This document shows, in pieces, positions 24,846 to 33,733 of a stretch of 64,000 bases of DNA; positions within the stretch are counted from its first letter, which is position 1, and every line of letters starts with the position of its first letter. The translations under genes were made by a program, and so were the position numbers. The stretch comes from Burkholderia sp. Bp9142 (GTDB taxonomy: Bacteria; Pseudomonadota; Gammaproteobacteria; Burkholderiales; Burkholderiaceae). The notes under the pieces are model-generated. The model had not been told where the DNA came from. It did not search any database and saw only the letters and a list, made by a program, of their open reading frames with translations. The DNA lies in assembly GCF_003853415.1 (NCBI RefSeq), contig NZ_QTPP01000028.1:47069-111068 (forward strand), given 5' to 3'.

Positions 24846-25664
24846 TCACGCGGCGTGGGCCGCACCCGCCTCGTACGACGGCTTGCCGCCCGCATGCACG
24901 GCGCGGCCCGCGCCCGAACCCGGGCGCATCGGCCAGTACAGCAGGTCGGCGGCAATCTGCCGGTAATCGCGCGCGGCGGCCGACGACGGGAACGCGTCGA
25001 CCGTGGTATGCACCAGCTCGCGCGCATGCTCGACGAGCGGATCGGCGCTCACGCAGCCGGCGTCGGCGATCGACACCGTCAGGTAGCGGCTCGCGACGCC
25101 CGCGAGGTTGTCGAATGCAGTCCTGGCGTCGGCGTGGCTGCCGACGTGATTGGTCAGCACGCGGAACTGCGCGACCGCGTGCGCGAAATGCAGGCGCTTC
25201 ATGCACGCATACGCCTCGGTGATCGCCTGCGCGGCAACCCGCGTGACGATCAGCACGTCGTGCGCCTCGCGCGCAAGCGCGGAGAACGCGCCGTCGGCGC
25301 CGAGCTGCGCGTCGACCAGCACGATGTCGGCCTGGCCGTCGATGAAGTCGCTCAGCTGCGTGTCGCTGTAGCCGTCGCGCGCGAGCCGCGCGGCCGCGCA
25401 CAGGCCGAACCCGGCGGCGACGCGCGTGCGTTCGCCGTCGCGCAGCCATGCGCCCGCAAGCGTCGCCGCGGCGCAATGCACGTCGGCGCGCTCGTCGACG
25501 ACGAGCACGTCCTTGCCGAGCGCGGTCAGCGCGGCCGCGACGTTCACGACGGTGGACGTGCAGCCGACGCCCGCCGGCCCGCCCGTCACCGCGACGATGC
25601 GCGACGCGCGTCCGGCCAGCAGGCGCCGCAGCCCTTCGGCCTGGTCGATGATCCGTTTATCCAA
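24846..25664 (-). CDS. flhG: flagellar number regulator FlhG (MinD/ParA-like ATPase) with altered P-loop
   Basis: A 272-residue SIMIBI-class protein: N-terminal DQAEGLRRLLAG is the activator helix that binds FlhF in FlhG, then the P-loop region VTGGPAGVGCTSTVVNV. The normal deviant Walker A is KGGVGKT; here the signature Lys is Pro and the P-loop Lys is Cys, so ATP binding and hydrolysis may be lost or altered. VLVVDERADV and DIVLVDAQLGAD are the Walker A'/B-like strands. TTG 25664 is preceded by GAGG at a good distance. Overlaps flhF by 8 bp. Controls flagellar number with FlhF. Confidence 0.9.
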   Translation of the reverse strand: MDKRIIDQAEGLRRLLAGRASRIVAVTGGPAGVGCTSTVVNVAAALTALGKDVLVVDERADVHCAAATLAGAWLRDGERTRVAAGFGLCAAARLARDGYSDTQLSDFIDGQADIVLVDAQLGADGAFSALAREAHDVLIVTRVAAQAITEAYACMKRLHFAHAVAQFRVLTNHVGSHADARTAFDNLAGVASRYLTVSIADAGCVSADPLVEHARELVHTTVDAFPSSAAARDYRQIAADLLYWPMRPGSGAGRAVHAGGKPSYEAGAAHAA

Positions 25665-27417
25665 ATCGCACCTCGTGCAGCTCGGCGGTGGAACGTGCGG
25701 TCAGGGCGGACAGCAGCGTCGGCATGTCTTCGTCCTGGGGCACGAAGGGCGAGCCGTCGCGCGGCACGCAAAACGCGCTTTTCAGCAGGAATCTGGTCGA
25801 CGCGACGTACAGGTTCTCCGGCACCTTCTGGCCGGTCGACACGTAGTGGACCGGCAGCTTGTAGCGGATCACCGTGTCGAGCACGCCGCCGAGGTGAGTC
25901 GCCTCGTCGAGCTTGGTCAGGATGCAGCCGGCGAGATCGGGGAACTCGGCCGCGCTGCGGTAGGCCTGGACGACCTCGTTGAGCGTGTCGCCGTGGCTCG
26001 TCGCGTTGAGCAGCAACAGGCGCTGCACCGGCGCGTTCGCGCCGTGCAGCATCGCGATCTGGTCGGACAGCGCGCGGTCGCGCTGGCTCATGCCGATCGT
26101 GTCGATCAGCACGATGTGCTTGTTGCGCAGCTCGGACAGCGCGAGCTCGAGATCGCCCGCATCCTTCACCGCGTGCACCGGCACGCCGAGGATCTTGCCG
26201 AAGATGCGCAGCTGCTCGTGGCCGCCGATCCGGTAGCTGTCGGTGGTCAGCAGCGCGACCTTGCTCGCGCCGAAGCGCATCACGCAGCGCGCGGCGAGCT
26301 TCGCGGTGGTGGTCGTCTTGCCGACGCCGGTCGGCCCCATCAGCGCGAACACGCCGCCGCGCTCCATCAGCGCGTCCTCGCTCTCGAGCACCGGCAGGTT
26401 CGCCGCGAGCACCGACTGCGCCCAGTCGGCGGCCTGCTCGAAGGTCTGCGCGCCGTTGCCGGACGGCAGGTTGTCGACCAGCATGCGCACCAGCTGCGCG
26501 GAGAAGCCGGCCGAGAACAGGTGCTTGGTCAGCGCGCCGTGCACCGGGCTGCGGCGCTGGCGGTCGTGCCACATCAGGCTGTCGAACTGCTCTTCCATCA
26601 TCCCGCGCATCGCGCCGAGCTCGTGCATCACCGTGTCGTTGACGATGCTCTCGATGCGCGCCTTCACCGCGTCGGCCACCGCGGCGGCGGCATCGGCGGA
26701 CAGTCGCGGGCGTTCGGCCGGCTTCTCGGCGCGCGCTTCGCTCTGGCGGACCGCGGCGGCGGCTGTGGGCGACATCCGGCGTTCGGCGTCGCGCACGATG
26801 TCGCGGGCCCAACCGGCCGGCGTCGCGGACGCGGCATCCTGCTGCGGGCGCACCGGCGCTTGCGGTGCGGCCTGCGCCGCCTGCGCGCGGGCGATCAGCG
26901 CTTCGCGCTGCTGCGTCAGGCGCTTCGCGTGCTCGACGAGCCACGGCGCGGGTTCGGACGACGCTGCCGGCGCGCCGGCAGCGGGCGCGGGCGCAACCGG
27001 CGACGGCGATGCCGCGTCCGTTGCGTGCGCGTCGGCATCGAAGGCGGCCGCTTCCGCCGCCGGTGCCGTCGCTTCGGCGCTTGCGCCGAACACCGACGAG
27101 AACACGTCCGGCAGCCCGCCGTCGCCTGCCGCATACGGATTGACGGCCGGGCGCGCGAGCGCGGCGCCCGGGCGCGACACGATGCCCGGGACGGCCGCGG
27201 CCGGCACGGATTCCGGTGCGCGCGACGCGTGGGTGCGCGCTCGGGCGGCGGCCGGCGGCGTGACCGCGGCGAGATCCGAGTCGGCGAGTGCGACGATTTC
27301 GACGCTGCCGTCATCGAGCGTGCGGTTCGACAGCACGACGGCGTCGGCGCCCAGTGCCTCTCGCACGAGGCGAAGCGCGTCGCGGCTGGTCGCGCCGGTG
27401 AATTTGCGAATGTTCAA
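25657..27417 (-). CDS. flhF: flagellar biosynthesis GTPase FlhF (SRP family)
   Basis: A 586-residue protein: B domain (NIRKFTGATSRDALRLVREA) at the N-terminus, an Ala/Pro-rich linker (about 70-220), an N domain, then the SRP-GTPase G domain with P-loop MGPTGVGKTTTTAKLAARC near residue 365, DSYRIGGHEQL, DTIGMSQRD and TKLDEATHLGG. FlhF marks the flagellation site, and FlhG modulates it. TTG 27417 is the start: no ATG fits and it shares TTGA with the flhA stop. Longer linker than most orthologues. Confidence 0.95.
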   Translation of the reverse strand: MNIRKFTGATSRDALRLVREALGADAVVLSNRTLDDGSVEIVALADSDLAAVTPPAAARARTHASRAPESVPAAAVPGIVSRPGAALARPAVNPYAAGDGGLPDVFSSVFGASAEATAPAAEAAAFDADAHATDAASPSPVAPAPAAGAPAASSEPAPWLVEHAKRLTQQREALIARAQAAQAAPQAPVRPQQDAASATPAGWARDIVRDAERRMSPTAAAAVRQSEARAEKPAERPRLSADAAAAVADAVKARIESIVNDTVMHELGAMRGMMEEQFDSLMWHDRQRRSPVHGALTKHLFSAGFSAQLVRMLVDNLPSGNGAQTFEQAADWAQSVLAANLPVLESEDALMERGGVFALMGPTGVGKTTTTAKLAARCVMRFGASKVALLTTDSYRIGGHEQLRIFGKILGVPVHAVKDAGDLELALSELRNKHIVLIDTIGMSQRDRALSDQIAMLHGANAPVQRLLLLNATSHGDTLNEVVQAYRSAAEFPDLAGCILTKLDEATHLGGVLDTVIRYKLPVHYVSTGQKVPENLYVASTRFLLKSAFCVPRDGSPFVPQDEDMPTLLSALTARSTAELHEVRFG

Positions 27418-29516
27418 GCGGAACCCCCGATGACGTTAACGACTTTGATCGTGCGCGTGTCCGGCACTTCGGCATACGACAGCACTTTCAGTTGCGGCAG
27501 GCTGCGGCGCAGGAAGCGCGCGAGCATCGCGCGCAGCGCGTGCTGCACCAGCAGCACGGGCGGCAGCCCGAGATTCTGTTGACGCAGCATCGCCTGTTGC
27601 GTGCCGGTCAGAAGGTTGTGCGCGAGGCCGGGCTCGAGGCCCGGGTTCGCGCCGGTGGCGAGCGCCTGCGACAGCACGCGCTCGAGATTCGAATCGAGGC
27701 CCATCACCTGCATCTCGCCCGCGCCCGGATACCACTGCTGCGTGATCGCGCGGCCGAGCGACAGCCGCACCGCGGCGGTGATTTCATACGCGTCGCCGCG
27801 GCCCGCGTGTTCGGACACGGCCTCGAGGATCGTGCGCATGTCGCGGATCGGCACGCCTTCCTCGAGCAGGTTCTGCAGCACCTTCTGCAGCGTGGTGAGC
27901 GAGATCGTCTTCGGCACGAGGTCCTCGACGAGCGACGGCGCATCCTTGCCGGTGCGCTCGACGAGCGCCTGCACTTCCTGGCGGCCGAGCAGTTCGGCCG
28001 CGTGCTGGACGACCAGATGGTTCAGGTGCGTCGCGACGACGGTGCTCGCGTCGACCACCGTGTAGCCGTACACCTGCGCCTGCTCGCGCATCGCGACGTC
28101 GATCCACACGGCCGGCAGCCCGAACGCCGGGTCCTGCGTCGCGGCGCCCGGCAGCGCGGCCGTCACCTGGCCCGGGTTGATCGCGAGCCACTGGCCCGGG
28201 AACACTTCGCCCGCGCCGATCTCGACGCCCTTCAGCGCGATCCGGTACGCGTTCGGCCGCAGCTCGAGGTTGTCGCGGATGTGGATCACCGGCGGCAGGA
28301 AGCCGATTTCCTGCGCGAATTTCTTGCGGATGCTCTTGATGCGCTTGAGCAGTTCGCCGTCGCTGTTCTTGTCGACGAGCGGAATCAGCCGGTAGCCGAC
28401 TTCGAGGCCGAGCGGGTCGATCAGCTGCACGTCGTCCCAGGTCGCCTCGTGGCTGTCGCCCGGCAGCGCGGCGGGCGGCGCGATCTCGGTCACGTCGCCG
28501 GCCGCCACACGGGCCGCCGCGCGGCGGGTCTGCGTGCGGGCCAGCCAGATCGCGCCGCCGCCGAGCGCGAGGAACGCGAAGTGCGGCATGCCCGGGATCA
28601 GCCCCATCAGCACGATGATCGCGCCGGTGATGGTCAGCACGCGCGGGTTCGTGAACAGCTGCCCGGTGATCTGCGTGCCGATGTCCTCGTCGGTCGCGAC
28701 GCGCGACACGATCACGCCGGCCGCCGTCGAGATCACGAGCGACGGGATCTGCGCGACGAGGCCGTCGCCGATCGTCAGCAGCGTGTAGTTGGTGCCGGCC
28801 GCCGCGAAGCTCATGTCGTGCTGCACCATCCCGACGATCAGCCCGCCGATCACGTTGATCGCCATGATGATCAGGCCCGCGATCGCGTCGCCGCGCACGA
28901 ACTTCGACGCACCGTCCATCGACCCGTAGAACTCGGCTTCCTGCGACACGGCCAGGCGGCGCTTGCGTGCCTGCTCCTCGTTGATGAGGCCCGCGTTCAG
29001 GTCGGCGTCGATCGCCATCTGCTTGCCGGGCATCGCATCGAGCGTGAAGCGCGCGGACACTTCGGCGATCCGCCCCGCGCCCTTCGTGATCACCATGAAG
29101 TTGATGATCATGAGGATCACGAACACGATGATGCCGACCGCGAAGTTGCCGCCGACGAGGAAGTGGCCGAACGCCTCGATCACCTGGCCGGCGGCGTCCG
29201 GCCCGGTGTGGCCCTCGAGCAGCACGACGCGCGTCGACGCGACGTTCAGCGACAGGCGCAGGAGCGTCGAGAACAGCAGCACGCTCGGGAACGCCGCGAA
29301 GTCGAGCGGCTTCATCGTGTACATGCTGACGAGCAGCACCATCACCGACAGCGCGATGTTGAACGTGAACAGCAGATCCAGCAGCAGCGGCGGCAGCGGC
29401 AGGATCATCATCCCCAGGATCATGCAGATGAGGATCGGGCCCGCGAGCGCGCGCAGGTTGGTGCCGGCGAACGGGTTCGCCCGCTTGGCGAACAGGCCGG
29501 TGGTGGGGGTGCTCAT
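27414..29516 (-). CDS. flhA: flagellar type III export protein FlhA
   Basis: A 700-residue protein: about eight transmembrane segments in the N-terminal half (LAGPILICMILGMMILPLPP, VGIIVFVILMIINFMVITKG, ILTITGAIIVLMGLIPGMPH), the conserved FHIPEP-family loop (KGAGRIAEVSARFTLDAMPG, KQMAIDADLNAG), and a C-terminal cytoplasmic nonameric ring domain from about 350. Forms the export gate with FlhB. Overlaps flhB by 4 bp. Confidence 0.98.
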   Translation of the reverse strand: MSTPTTGLFAKRANPFAGTNLRALAGPILICMILGMMILPLPPLLLDLLFTFNIALSVMVLLVSMYTMKPLDFAAFPSVLLFSTLLRLSLNVASTRVVLLEGHTGPDAAGQVIEAFGHFLVGGNFAVGIIVFVILMIINFMVITKGAGRIAEVSARFTLDAMPGKQMAIDADLNAGLINEEQARKRRLAVSQEAEFYGSMDGASKFVRGDAIAGLIIMAINVIGGLIVGMVQHDMSFAAAGTNYTLLTIGDGLVAQIPSLVISTAAGVIVSRVATDEDIGTQITGQLFTNPRVLTITGAIIVLMGLIPGMPHFAFLALGGGAIWLARTQTRRAAARVAAGDVTEIAPPAALPGDSHEATWDDVQLIDPLGLEVGYRLIPLVDKNSDGELLKRIKSIRKKFAQEIGFLPPVIHIRDNLELRPNAYRIALKGVEIGAGEVFPGQWLAINPGQVTAALPGAATQDPAFGLPAVWIDVAMREQAQVYGYTVVDASTVVATHLNHLVVQHAAELLGRQEVQALVERTGKDAPSLVEDLVPKTISLTTLQKVLQNLLEEGVPIRDMRTILEAVSEHAGRGDAYEITAAVRLSLGRAITQQWYPGAGEMQVMGLDSNLERVLSQALATGANPGLEPGLAHNLLTGTQQAMLRQQNLGLPPVLLVQHALRAMLARFLRRSLPQLKVLSYAEVPDTRTIKVVNVIGGSA

Positions 29517-30712
29517 GCCGCGTTTCCTTGCTTGCCGAGCGTGTCTTCGGCTTCTTCACGCTCGTCGTCGGCCGATACCGACGACCCCTTGTCGAGTTCG
29601 GCCGGCACGTCGAGATCGACCGGCGCGGCCGGGAAGGCGCCGCCTTCCGAGCGGAAGCGCCGCAGCTGGTAGACCCATGCGAGCACCTCGGCGACGGCCG
29701 AGTACAGCGAGCCGGGAATCTCGCGTTCGAGTTCGACGTTGTGATACAGCGCACGCGCGAGCGGCGGCGCCTCGAGCAGCGGCACGTTGTGCTCGGCCGC
29801 GAGTTCGCGGATGCGCGCGGCGACGAGGTTCACGCCCTTCGCGACCACCTTCGGCGCGCGCATCTCGCCGTCCGTGTACTGCAGCGCGACGGCGAAGTGC
29901 GTCGGGTTCGTGACGACCACGTCGGCCTTCGGCACGGCGGCCATCATCCGGCGCCGCGCGATCGCGCGCTGCTGCTGGCGGATGCGGCCCTTCACGTGCG
30001 GATCGCCTTCGTTCTCGCGATGCTCGCGCTTCACTTCTTCCTTCGTCATGCGCAACTTCTTGTTGTACTGCCAAATTTGGTAAGGCACATCGAGCGCGGC
30101 GACCACCAGCATCCCGGCGACCGTCGTGCCGCAGCACACGGCGACCAGATGCATCGCATCGGCGAGCGCCGAACCGAGCGGCTGGGTCGCGAGACCGAGC
30201 AGTTCGTCCTTGCTGCGCCAGATCGCGATCCCGCCGATCCCGCCGACGACCAGCGTCTTCGCGAGCGACATCCCGAGCTGGATCGGCCCCTGGATCGAGA
30301 ACATCCGGCCGAGGCCCGAAATCGGGTTCAGGCGGTCGAACTTCAGCTCGAAGGTCTTCTGCGAGATCAGCCAGCCGCCGAGCGCCATCGGCGCGAGCAG
30401 CGCGGCGAGGCCGGTGAGCGCGAGGATCGGCAGCAGCGCGGCGAGACCTTCGACGCTCGCGCTGCCGGCCGCCGACAGCATCCGGTGCGTGTCGAACGCG
30501 GTCGCGCGGTCGAACGCGAACGCGCCGCGCAGCATGGCCTGGAGATGGGCGCCCGACGGACCCGCGAGCAGCCATGCGCCGTAGAAACCGGCCGCGAGCA
30601 GCGCGAACGAAGCCAGCTCGCGCGAACGCGCGACCTGCCCCTCCTCGCGCGCCTTCTCGCGGCGCCTGGGAGTGGCGGCTTCGGTTCTGTCGAGATCGCT
30701 CTCGTCTGCCAC
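29513..30712 (-). CDS. flhB: flagellar type III export protein FlhB (autocleaving switch)
   Basis: A 399-residue protein starting at GTG 30712, which has GGAGG upstream (the longer frame to 30757 lacks one). Opening ESDLDRTEAATPRRREKARE is the standard FlhB N-terminus; four transmembrane helices follow, then the cytoplasmic domain with the autocleavage motif NPTH (near residue 275) that sets substrate specificity. The C-terminal 40 residues are acidic. First gene of flhB-flhA-flhF-flhG-fliA. Confidence 0.96.
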   Translation of the reverse strand: MADESDLDRTEAATPRRREKAREEGQVARSRELASFALLAAGFYGAWLLAGPSGAHLQAMLRGAFAFDRATAFDTHRMLSAAGSASVEGLAALLPILALTGLAALLAPMALGGWLISQKTFELKFDRLNPISGLGRMFSIQGPIQLGMSLAKTLVVGGIGGIAIWRSKDELLGLATQPLGSALADAMHLVAVCCGTTVAGMLVVAALDVPYQIWQYNKKLRMTKEEVKREHRENEGDPHVKGRIRQQQRAIARRRMMAAVPKADVVVTNPTHFAVALQYTDGEMRAPKVVAKGVNLVAARIRELAAEHNVPLLEAPPLARALYHNVELEREIPGSLYSAVAEVLAWVYQLRRFRSEGGAFPAAPVDLDVPAELDKGSSVSADDEREEAEDTLGKQGNAA

Positions 30713-30910
30713 GGGGCCTCCAGTCGGGTACGGCGAAATGCCGCTTTCCAGTGACACCGATTATTCATGCGCACGTCAAACGCCGATCGGTCGAGCAAAG
30801 CCGGGAAAGGGGGGTATTTCGGGGAATCGGGCAAGCCGGGGCGGCGCGAGGCGGCAGGCTGGGGGCGACACGCGGGGAGGCGGTGAACGACGCGCTCGCG
30901 GGCAGGCGCG

Positions 30911-30982
30911 GTGAAGCGGGTGAAGCGGGTGAAGCGGATGAAGCGGATGAGGTGGATGAGGTGGATGGGGCGGTGAAGCGGG
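30911..30982. repeat. 9-bp tandem repeat between flhB and DUF805 gene
   Basis: About seven consecutive units of a degenerate 9-mer with consensus GTGAAGCGG or ATGAGGTGG, followed by a partial unit. All frames stay open because the unit is 3 codons long, but no ribosome-binding site or recognisable protein is associated. A likely variable-number tandem repeat. Confidence 0.8.
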
Positions 30983-31053
30983 GAATCGATGCAGCCGTGA
31001 AGCGGTCGTCGGCCCGCCCCGACGCGACGGCCGCGCGTCGGGGCGGGCGGCGC

Positions 31054-31434
31054 TCAGATCGCCGGAATCGGATCCGAGCCGTAGCGGTTCGGTCCGCTGG
31101 TGCCGCGCGAGCACATCCACACCAGCAGCAGGATCCCGCCGACGAGCGGAATGAACGCGATCAGCAGGAACCAGCCCGAGCGGCCCGTGTCGTGCAGTCG
31201 TCGGACGGTGACCGCGAGGCTCGGCAGCACCAGGGCGAGCGACACGACCAGTGCGACGATCGCCAGCAGCAGCGAAATCGCGCCGGTTTCGCGGCCGACG
31301 GCGGCGAGCACCTGGCACGCGATCGACACGACGCCGGTGAGCAGCGCGAAATACCAGTATTCGGCTCGGCGCGCGCGGCCTTCGAATTTCGCATACTGGT
31401 TGAATACGGAACGAATGGCTTCGGTGAAATTCAT
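31054..31434 (-). CDS. DUF805 inner-membrane protein
   Basis: A 126-residue protein: a soluble N-terminus with the DUF805 hallmark FNQYAKFEGRARRAEYWYFA, then four helices (LLTGVVSIACQVLAAVGRET; ISLLLAIVALVVSLALVLPS; GWFLLIAFIPLVGGILLLVW) with RRLHDTGRSGW between helices 3 and 4. Function of this widespread family is unknown. ATG 31434 has a strong GGAGGG site. Confidence 0.92.
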   Translation of the reverse strand: MNFTEAIRSVFNQYAKFEGRARRAEYWYFALLTGVVSIACQVLAAVGRETGAISLLLAIVALVVSLALVLPSLAVTVRRLHDTGRSGWFLLIAFIPLVGGILLLVWMCSRGTSGPNRYGSDPIPAI

Positions 31435-31796
31435 CTTATTACCCTCCTGTCTTAATTCGGCGACCCCGGAAACAACGCGGGCATTATAAGTTTGAATTTC
31501 GGCGCATTGCATCTCTTTTCGCGCAGCGCTCGCCACCGCGCCGCATTGGCGGAAGCGCCGGCGCGGCCGCCGCGGCGGCGCACCGTCTCGCCGATTGGCA
31601 TGTCACGTCATTTTTATAATCTCGACGCCCTGGCATAAATGACAGCCAGATAATCCACGGCTTGATTACACCAGCATGAAACGAATCGCGACCGATAATC
31701 AAATCGATTGTTCACCGGCCGATTTACCGGCCGGTCGGGAATCGCTTCGGGCGCGCGTGCACATGTCGGAAACGGCGCCTGCGGCAGGCGTTCGCG
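31435..31796. other. intergenic region, no gene seen
   Basis: About 360 bp upstream of the DUF805 gene and downstream of the VOC gene, AT-rich in parts (31610-31720). It should contain the DUF805 promoter. No gene or RNA recognised. Confidence 0.35.
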
Positions 31797-32294
31797 CTAG
31801 CCGGCCGCCGCCTGCTCCAGCACGCTCAGATCGAGCTTCTTCATCCTGATCACCTGCGCCATCACGCGCTCGGCGCGTGCCGGGTCGCCCGCCATCAGTT
31901 CGGGCATCTGCACGGGCACCACCTGCCAGGACACGCCAAAGCGGTCGCGCAGCCAGCCGCACTGCTGCGCGCGCTCGTCGCCGCCTTCGGCCAGGGCTGC
32001 CCAGTAGCGGTCGATCTCGGGCTGGTCGCGGCAGTTGACGACGAACGACACGGCCGGCGTGAGCGGAAACGCCGGGCCGCCGTTCAGCGCGAGAAACGCC
32101 TGCCCGTCCAGCTCGAACGACACCGTCATCACCGCGCCCTCGGCCTGCCCGGACGCCTGCGCGCCGAACTTGCCGTAGCGGGCGACGTGCAGGATGCGCG
32201 CGTCGTCGAACACCGACACGTAGAAGCGGGCGGCCGCCTCGGCGTCCTGGTCGAACCACAGAAACGGCGTGATGCGTTGGATTCGCTGGCTCAT
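31797..32294 (-). CDS. VOC/PhnB-like (3-demethylubiquinone methyltransferase-type) protein
   Basis: A 165-residue protein of the PhnB/glyoxalase-like group: ITPFLWFDQDAEAAARFYVS, DGQAFLALNGGPAFPLTPAV and CGWLRDRFGVSWQVVPVQMP are the family signatures. Despite the historical 3-demethylubiquinone-9 3-methyltransferase name, these are VOC-fold proteins of mostly unknown substrate. Start ATG 32294 preceded by GAGGAGACAGC. Confidence 0.88.
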   Translation of the reverse strand: MSQRIQRITPFLWFDQDAEAAARFYVSVFDDARILHVARYGKFGAQASGQAEGAVMTVSFELDGQAFLALNGGPAFPLTPAVSFVVNCRDQPEIDRYWAALAEGGDERAQQCGWLRDRFGVSWQVVPVQMPELMAGDPARAERVMAQVIRMKKLDLSVLEQAAAG

Positions 32295-32415
32295 GGCGCT
32301 GTCTCCTCGAGGTCGTGCCGGCACCGGCGCCGGTCTTATATCGTAGGCGCTGTGCCGGCGCGGCGCGGCCGCCCGGTACGTAGTCGGCCCGCTGCCCTGC
32401 CGGACGCATAAAAAA

Positions 32416-32437
32416 AAGGGGGCGATCGCTCGCCCCC
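32416..32437 (-). terminator. terminator of the DUF2844-DUF3443 operon
   Basis: GGGGGCGA and TCGCCCCC stem with seven Ts on the minus strand. It lies 27 bp past the DUF3443 stop. Confidence 0.85.
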
Positions 32438-32463
32438 TTCTTGCTGCCGCCGTTCGTGCGTGG

Positions 32464-33717
32464 TCAGAACGCGACGTAAGGCTGCGCGCCGCCGCTCGCC
32501 GTCTTGTCCATCCCGAAGTAGATCGTCTTGCCGTAGAAGTGCGGCAGACCGAGATCGAGCCAGCCGTCTGCGCCGAACGGGCCGGCGATGTCGTTGAACG
32601 CGAACGTCGACGCGTTCGCGAACAGCGTGTCGGCGTTCGCGACGGGCATCGACACGCCGCCCGTCGTACCGTTCTTGCCGGTCAGCGTCGCCGTATAGGT
32701 GGTCGTCGACGACGGACAGTAGAACTGCGTGTTGGTCGAGCAGGTCTTCTGCGCCGAATCGTTGAAGAAGTACGCGTTCGAGCCCGTATCGAAGAACGCG
32801 GTCACGCTGCCGCCGAGGAACGTCGCGTTCACGTCGCCCGTCGTCGTCGACGTCAGCACCGTCGACGCCCCAAGCGCATTGTTGCTCTGCGTGCCGATCC
32901 CGAACGTCAGCAGGCCCGTCGCGCTGCCCTGCCCGCTGTTCGAGATGGTCGGCATCTGCACGATCACGCCGTTGTTGTCGGTCGCGAAGTGATGGACCGG
33001 GTTGGCCACCTGCTGCGCCACCGGCACCAGCGTCACCGTGCAGCTCGAGTTGCCGTTCGGGCACGCGTAGTAGTTGTTGGACGTCGCCGACGTCGACGTC
33101 GCGCAGGCCGTGCCGCAGTCGAGCGGCGCCGGCCCGATGCCGAGGATGCCGTTCGCGCCGAGGTCGCTTGCCGTGTTGGCCGACGTCCTGGCGCCGTTGT
33201 TCGAGCATGAACTCGGCACGTTGGTCGTGCCGAGATCGCCGATGATCTGTACCGGCAGCGAACCCGCCTGCTCGGTGCCGATCGACAGGTCGACGGTACG
33301 CACCGAGCCCCATGTGAAGCTCGACACGAACTTGCCGCACTCGGCGACCGGCGCGCCGCCGCTCGTCGTCTGCGGCAGGTTGTTCAACACGCCCGACGAC
33401 AGCGCACTGCTGACCAGCCGCAACCCGTACGACGCGGTGTCGACCAGCACGTTGTTGACCACCTGGCAGTTCGACGTGCCCGGCGCGCAGATCTTCACGT
33501 TGACGGTCGGGATGTTGATCACGTGCGCGACGCCGGTGCCGACCGTGATCACGGCCGTGTTCGCGGTATTGCCGTCCGATACATTGGAGCCGCCGCCATT
33601 GCCGCCGCTGCCGCCGTTGTTGTCATCGCCGCCGCCGCAGGCGGTCACGAGCATGGCCGTCGCGGCCGCGACACTCAGCAGGCCGAGCCAGCGCTTGAAG
33701 GTACGAGGAATTCTCAA
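32464..33717 (-). CDS. DUF3443 lipoprotein with pepsin-like aspartic protease motifs
   Basis: A 417-residue secreted lipoprotein: lipobox LVTAC (Cys27), a Gly/Asn-rich linker, then a two-lobed body. VLVDTASYGLRL (Asp93) and AFFDTGSNAYFF (Asp310) each match the hydrophobic-D-T-G/A-S active-site loop of pepsin-type proteases. ANGILGIGP lies where pepsin has DGILGLAYP, and LGLPHFYGKTIYFG resembles pepsin's LGDVFLRNYYTVFD. DUF3443 is a family name from memory; the protease inference is mine. Start is TTG 33717, preceded by GGGAG. Follows the DUF2844 gene by 16 bp. Confidence 0.88.
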   Translation of the reverse strand: MRIPRTFKRWLGLLSVAAATAMLVTACGGGDDNNGGSGGNGGGSNVSDGNTANTAVITVGTGVAHVINIPTVNVKICAPGTSNCQVVNNVLVDTASYGLRLVSSALSSGVLNNLPQTTSGGAPVAECGKFVSSFTWGSVRTVDLSIGTEQAGSLPVQIIGDLGTTNVPSSCSNNGARTSANTASDLGANGILGIGPAPLDCGTACATSTSATSNNYYACPNGNSSCTVTLVPVAQQVANPVHHFATDNNGVIVQMPTISNSGQGSATGLLTFGIGTQSNNALGASTVLTSTTTGDVNATFLGGSVTAFFDTGSNAYFFNDSAQKTCSTNTQFYCPSSTTTYTATLTGKNGTTGGVSMPVANADTLFANASTFAFNDIAGPFGADGWLDLGLPHFYGKTIYFGMDKTASGGAQPYVAF

Positions 33718-33733
33718 GATCGCTCTCCCGCTG

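Noticed and set aside
27492..29672. 726-codon open frame antisense to flhA
   Set aside because: Shadow of flhA; composition is His/Arg-rich repeats without domain signatures.
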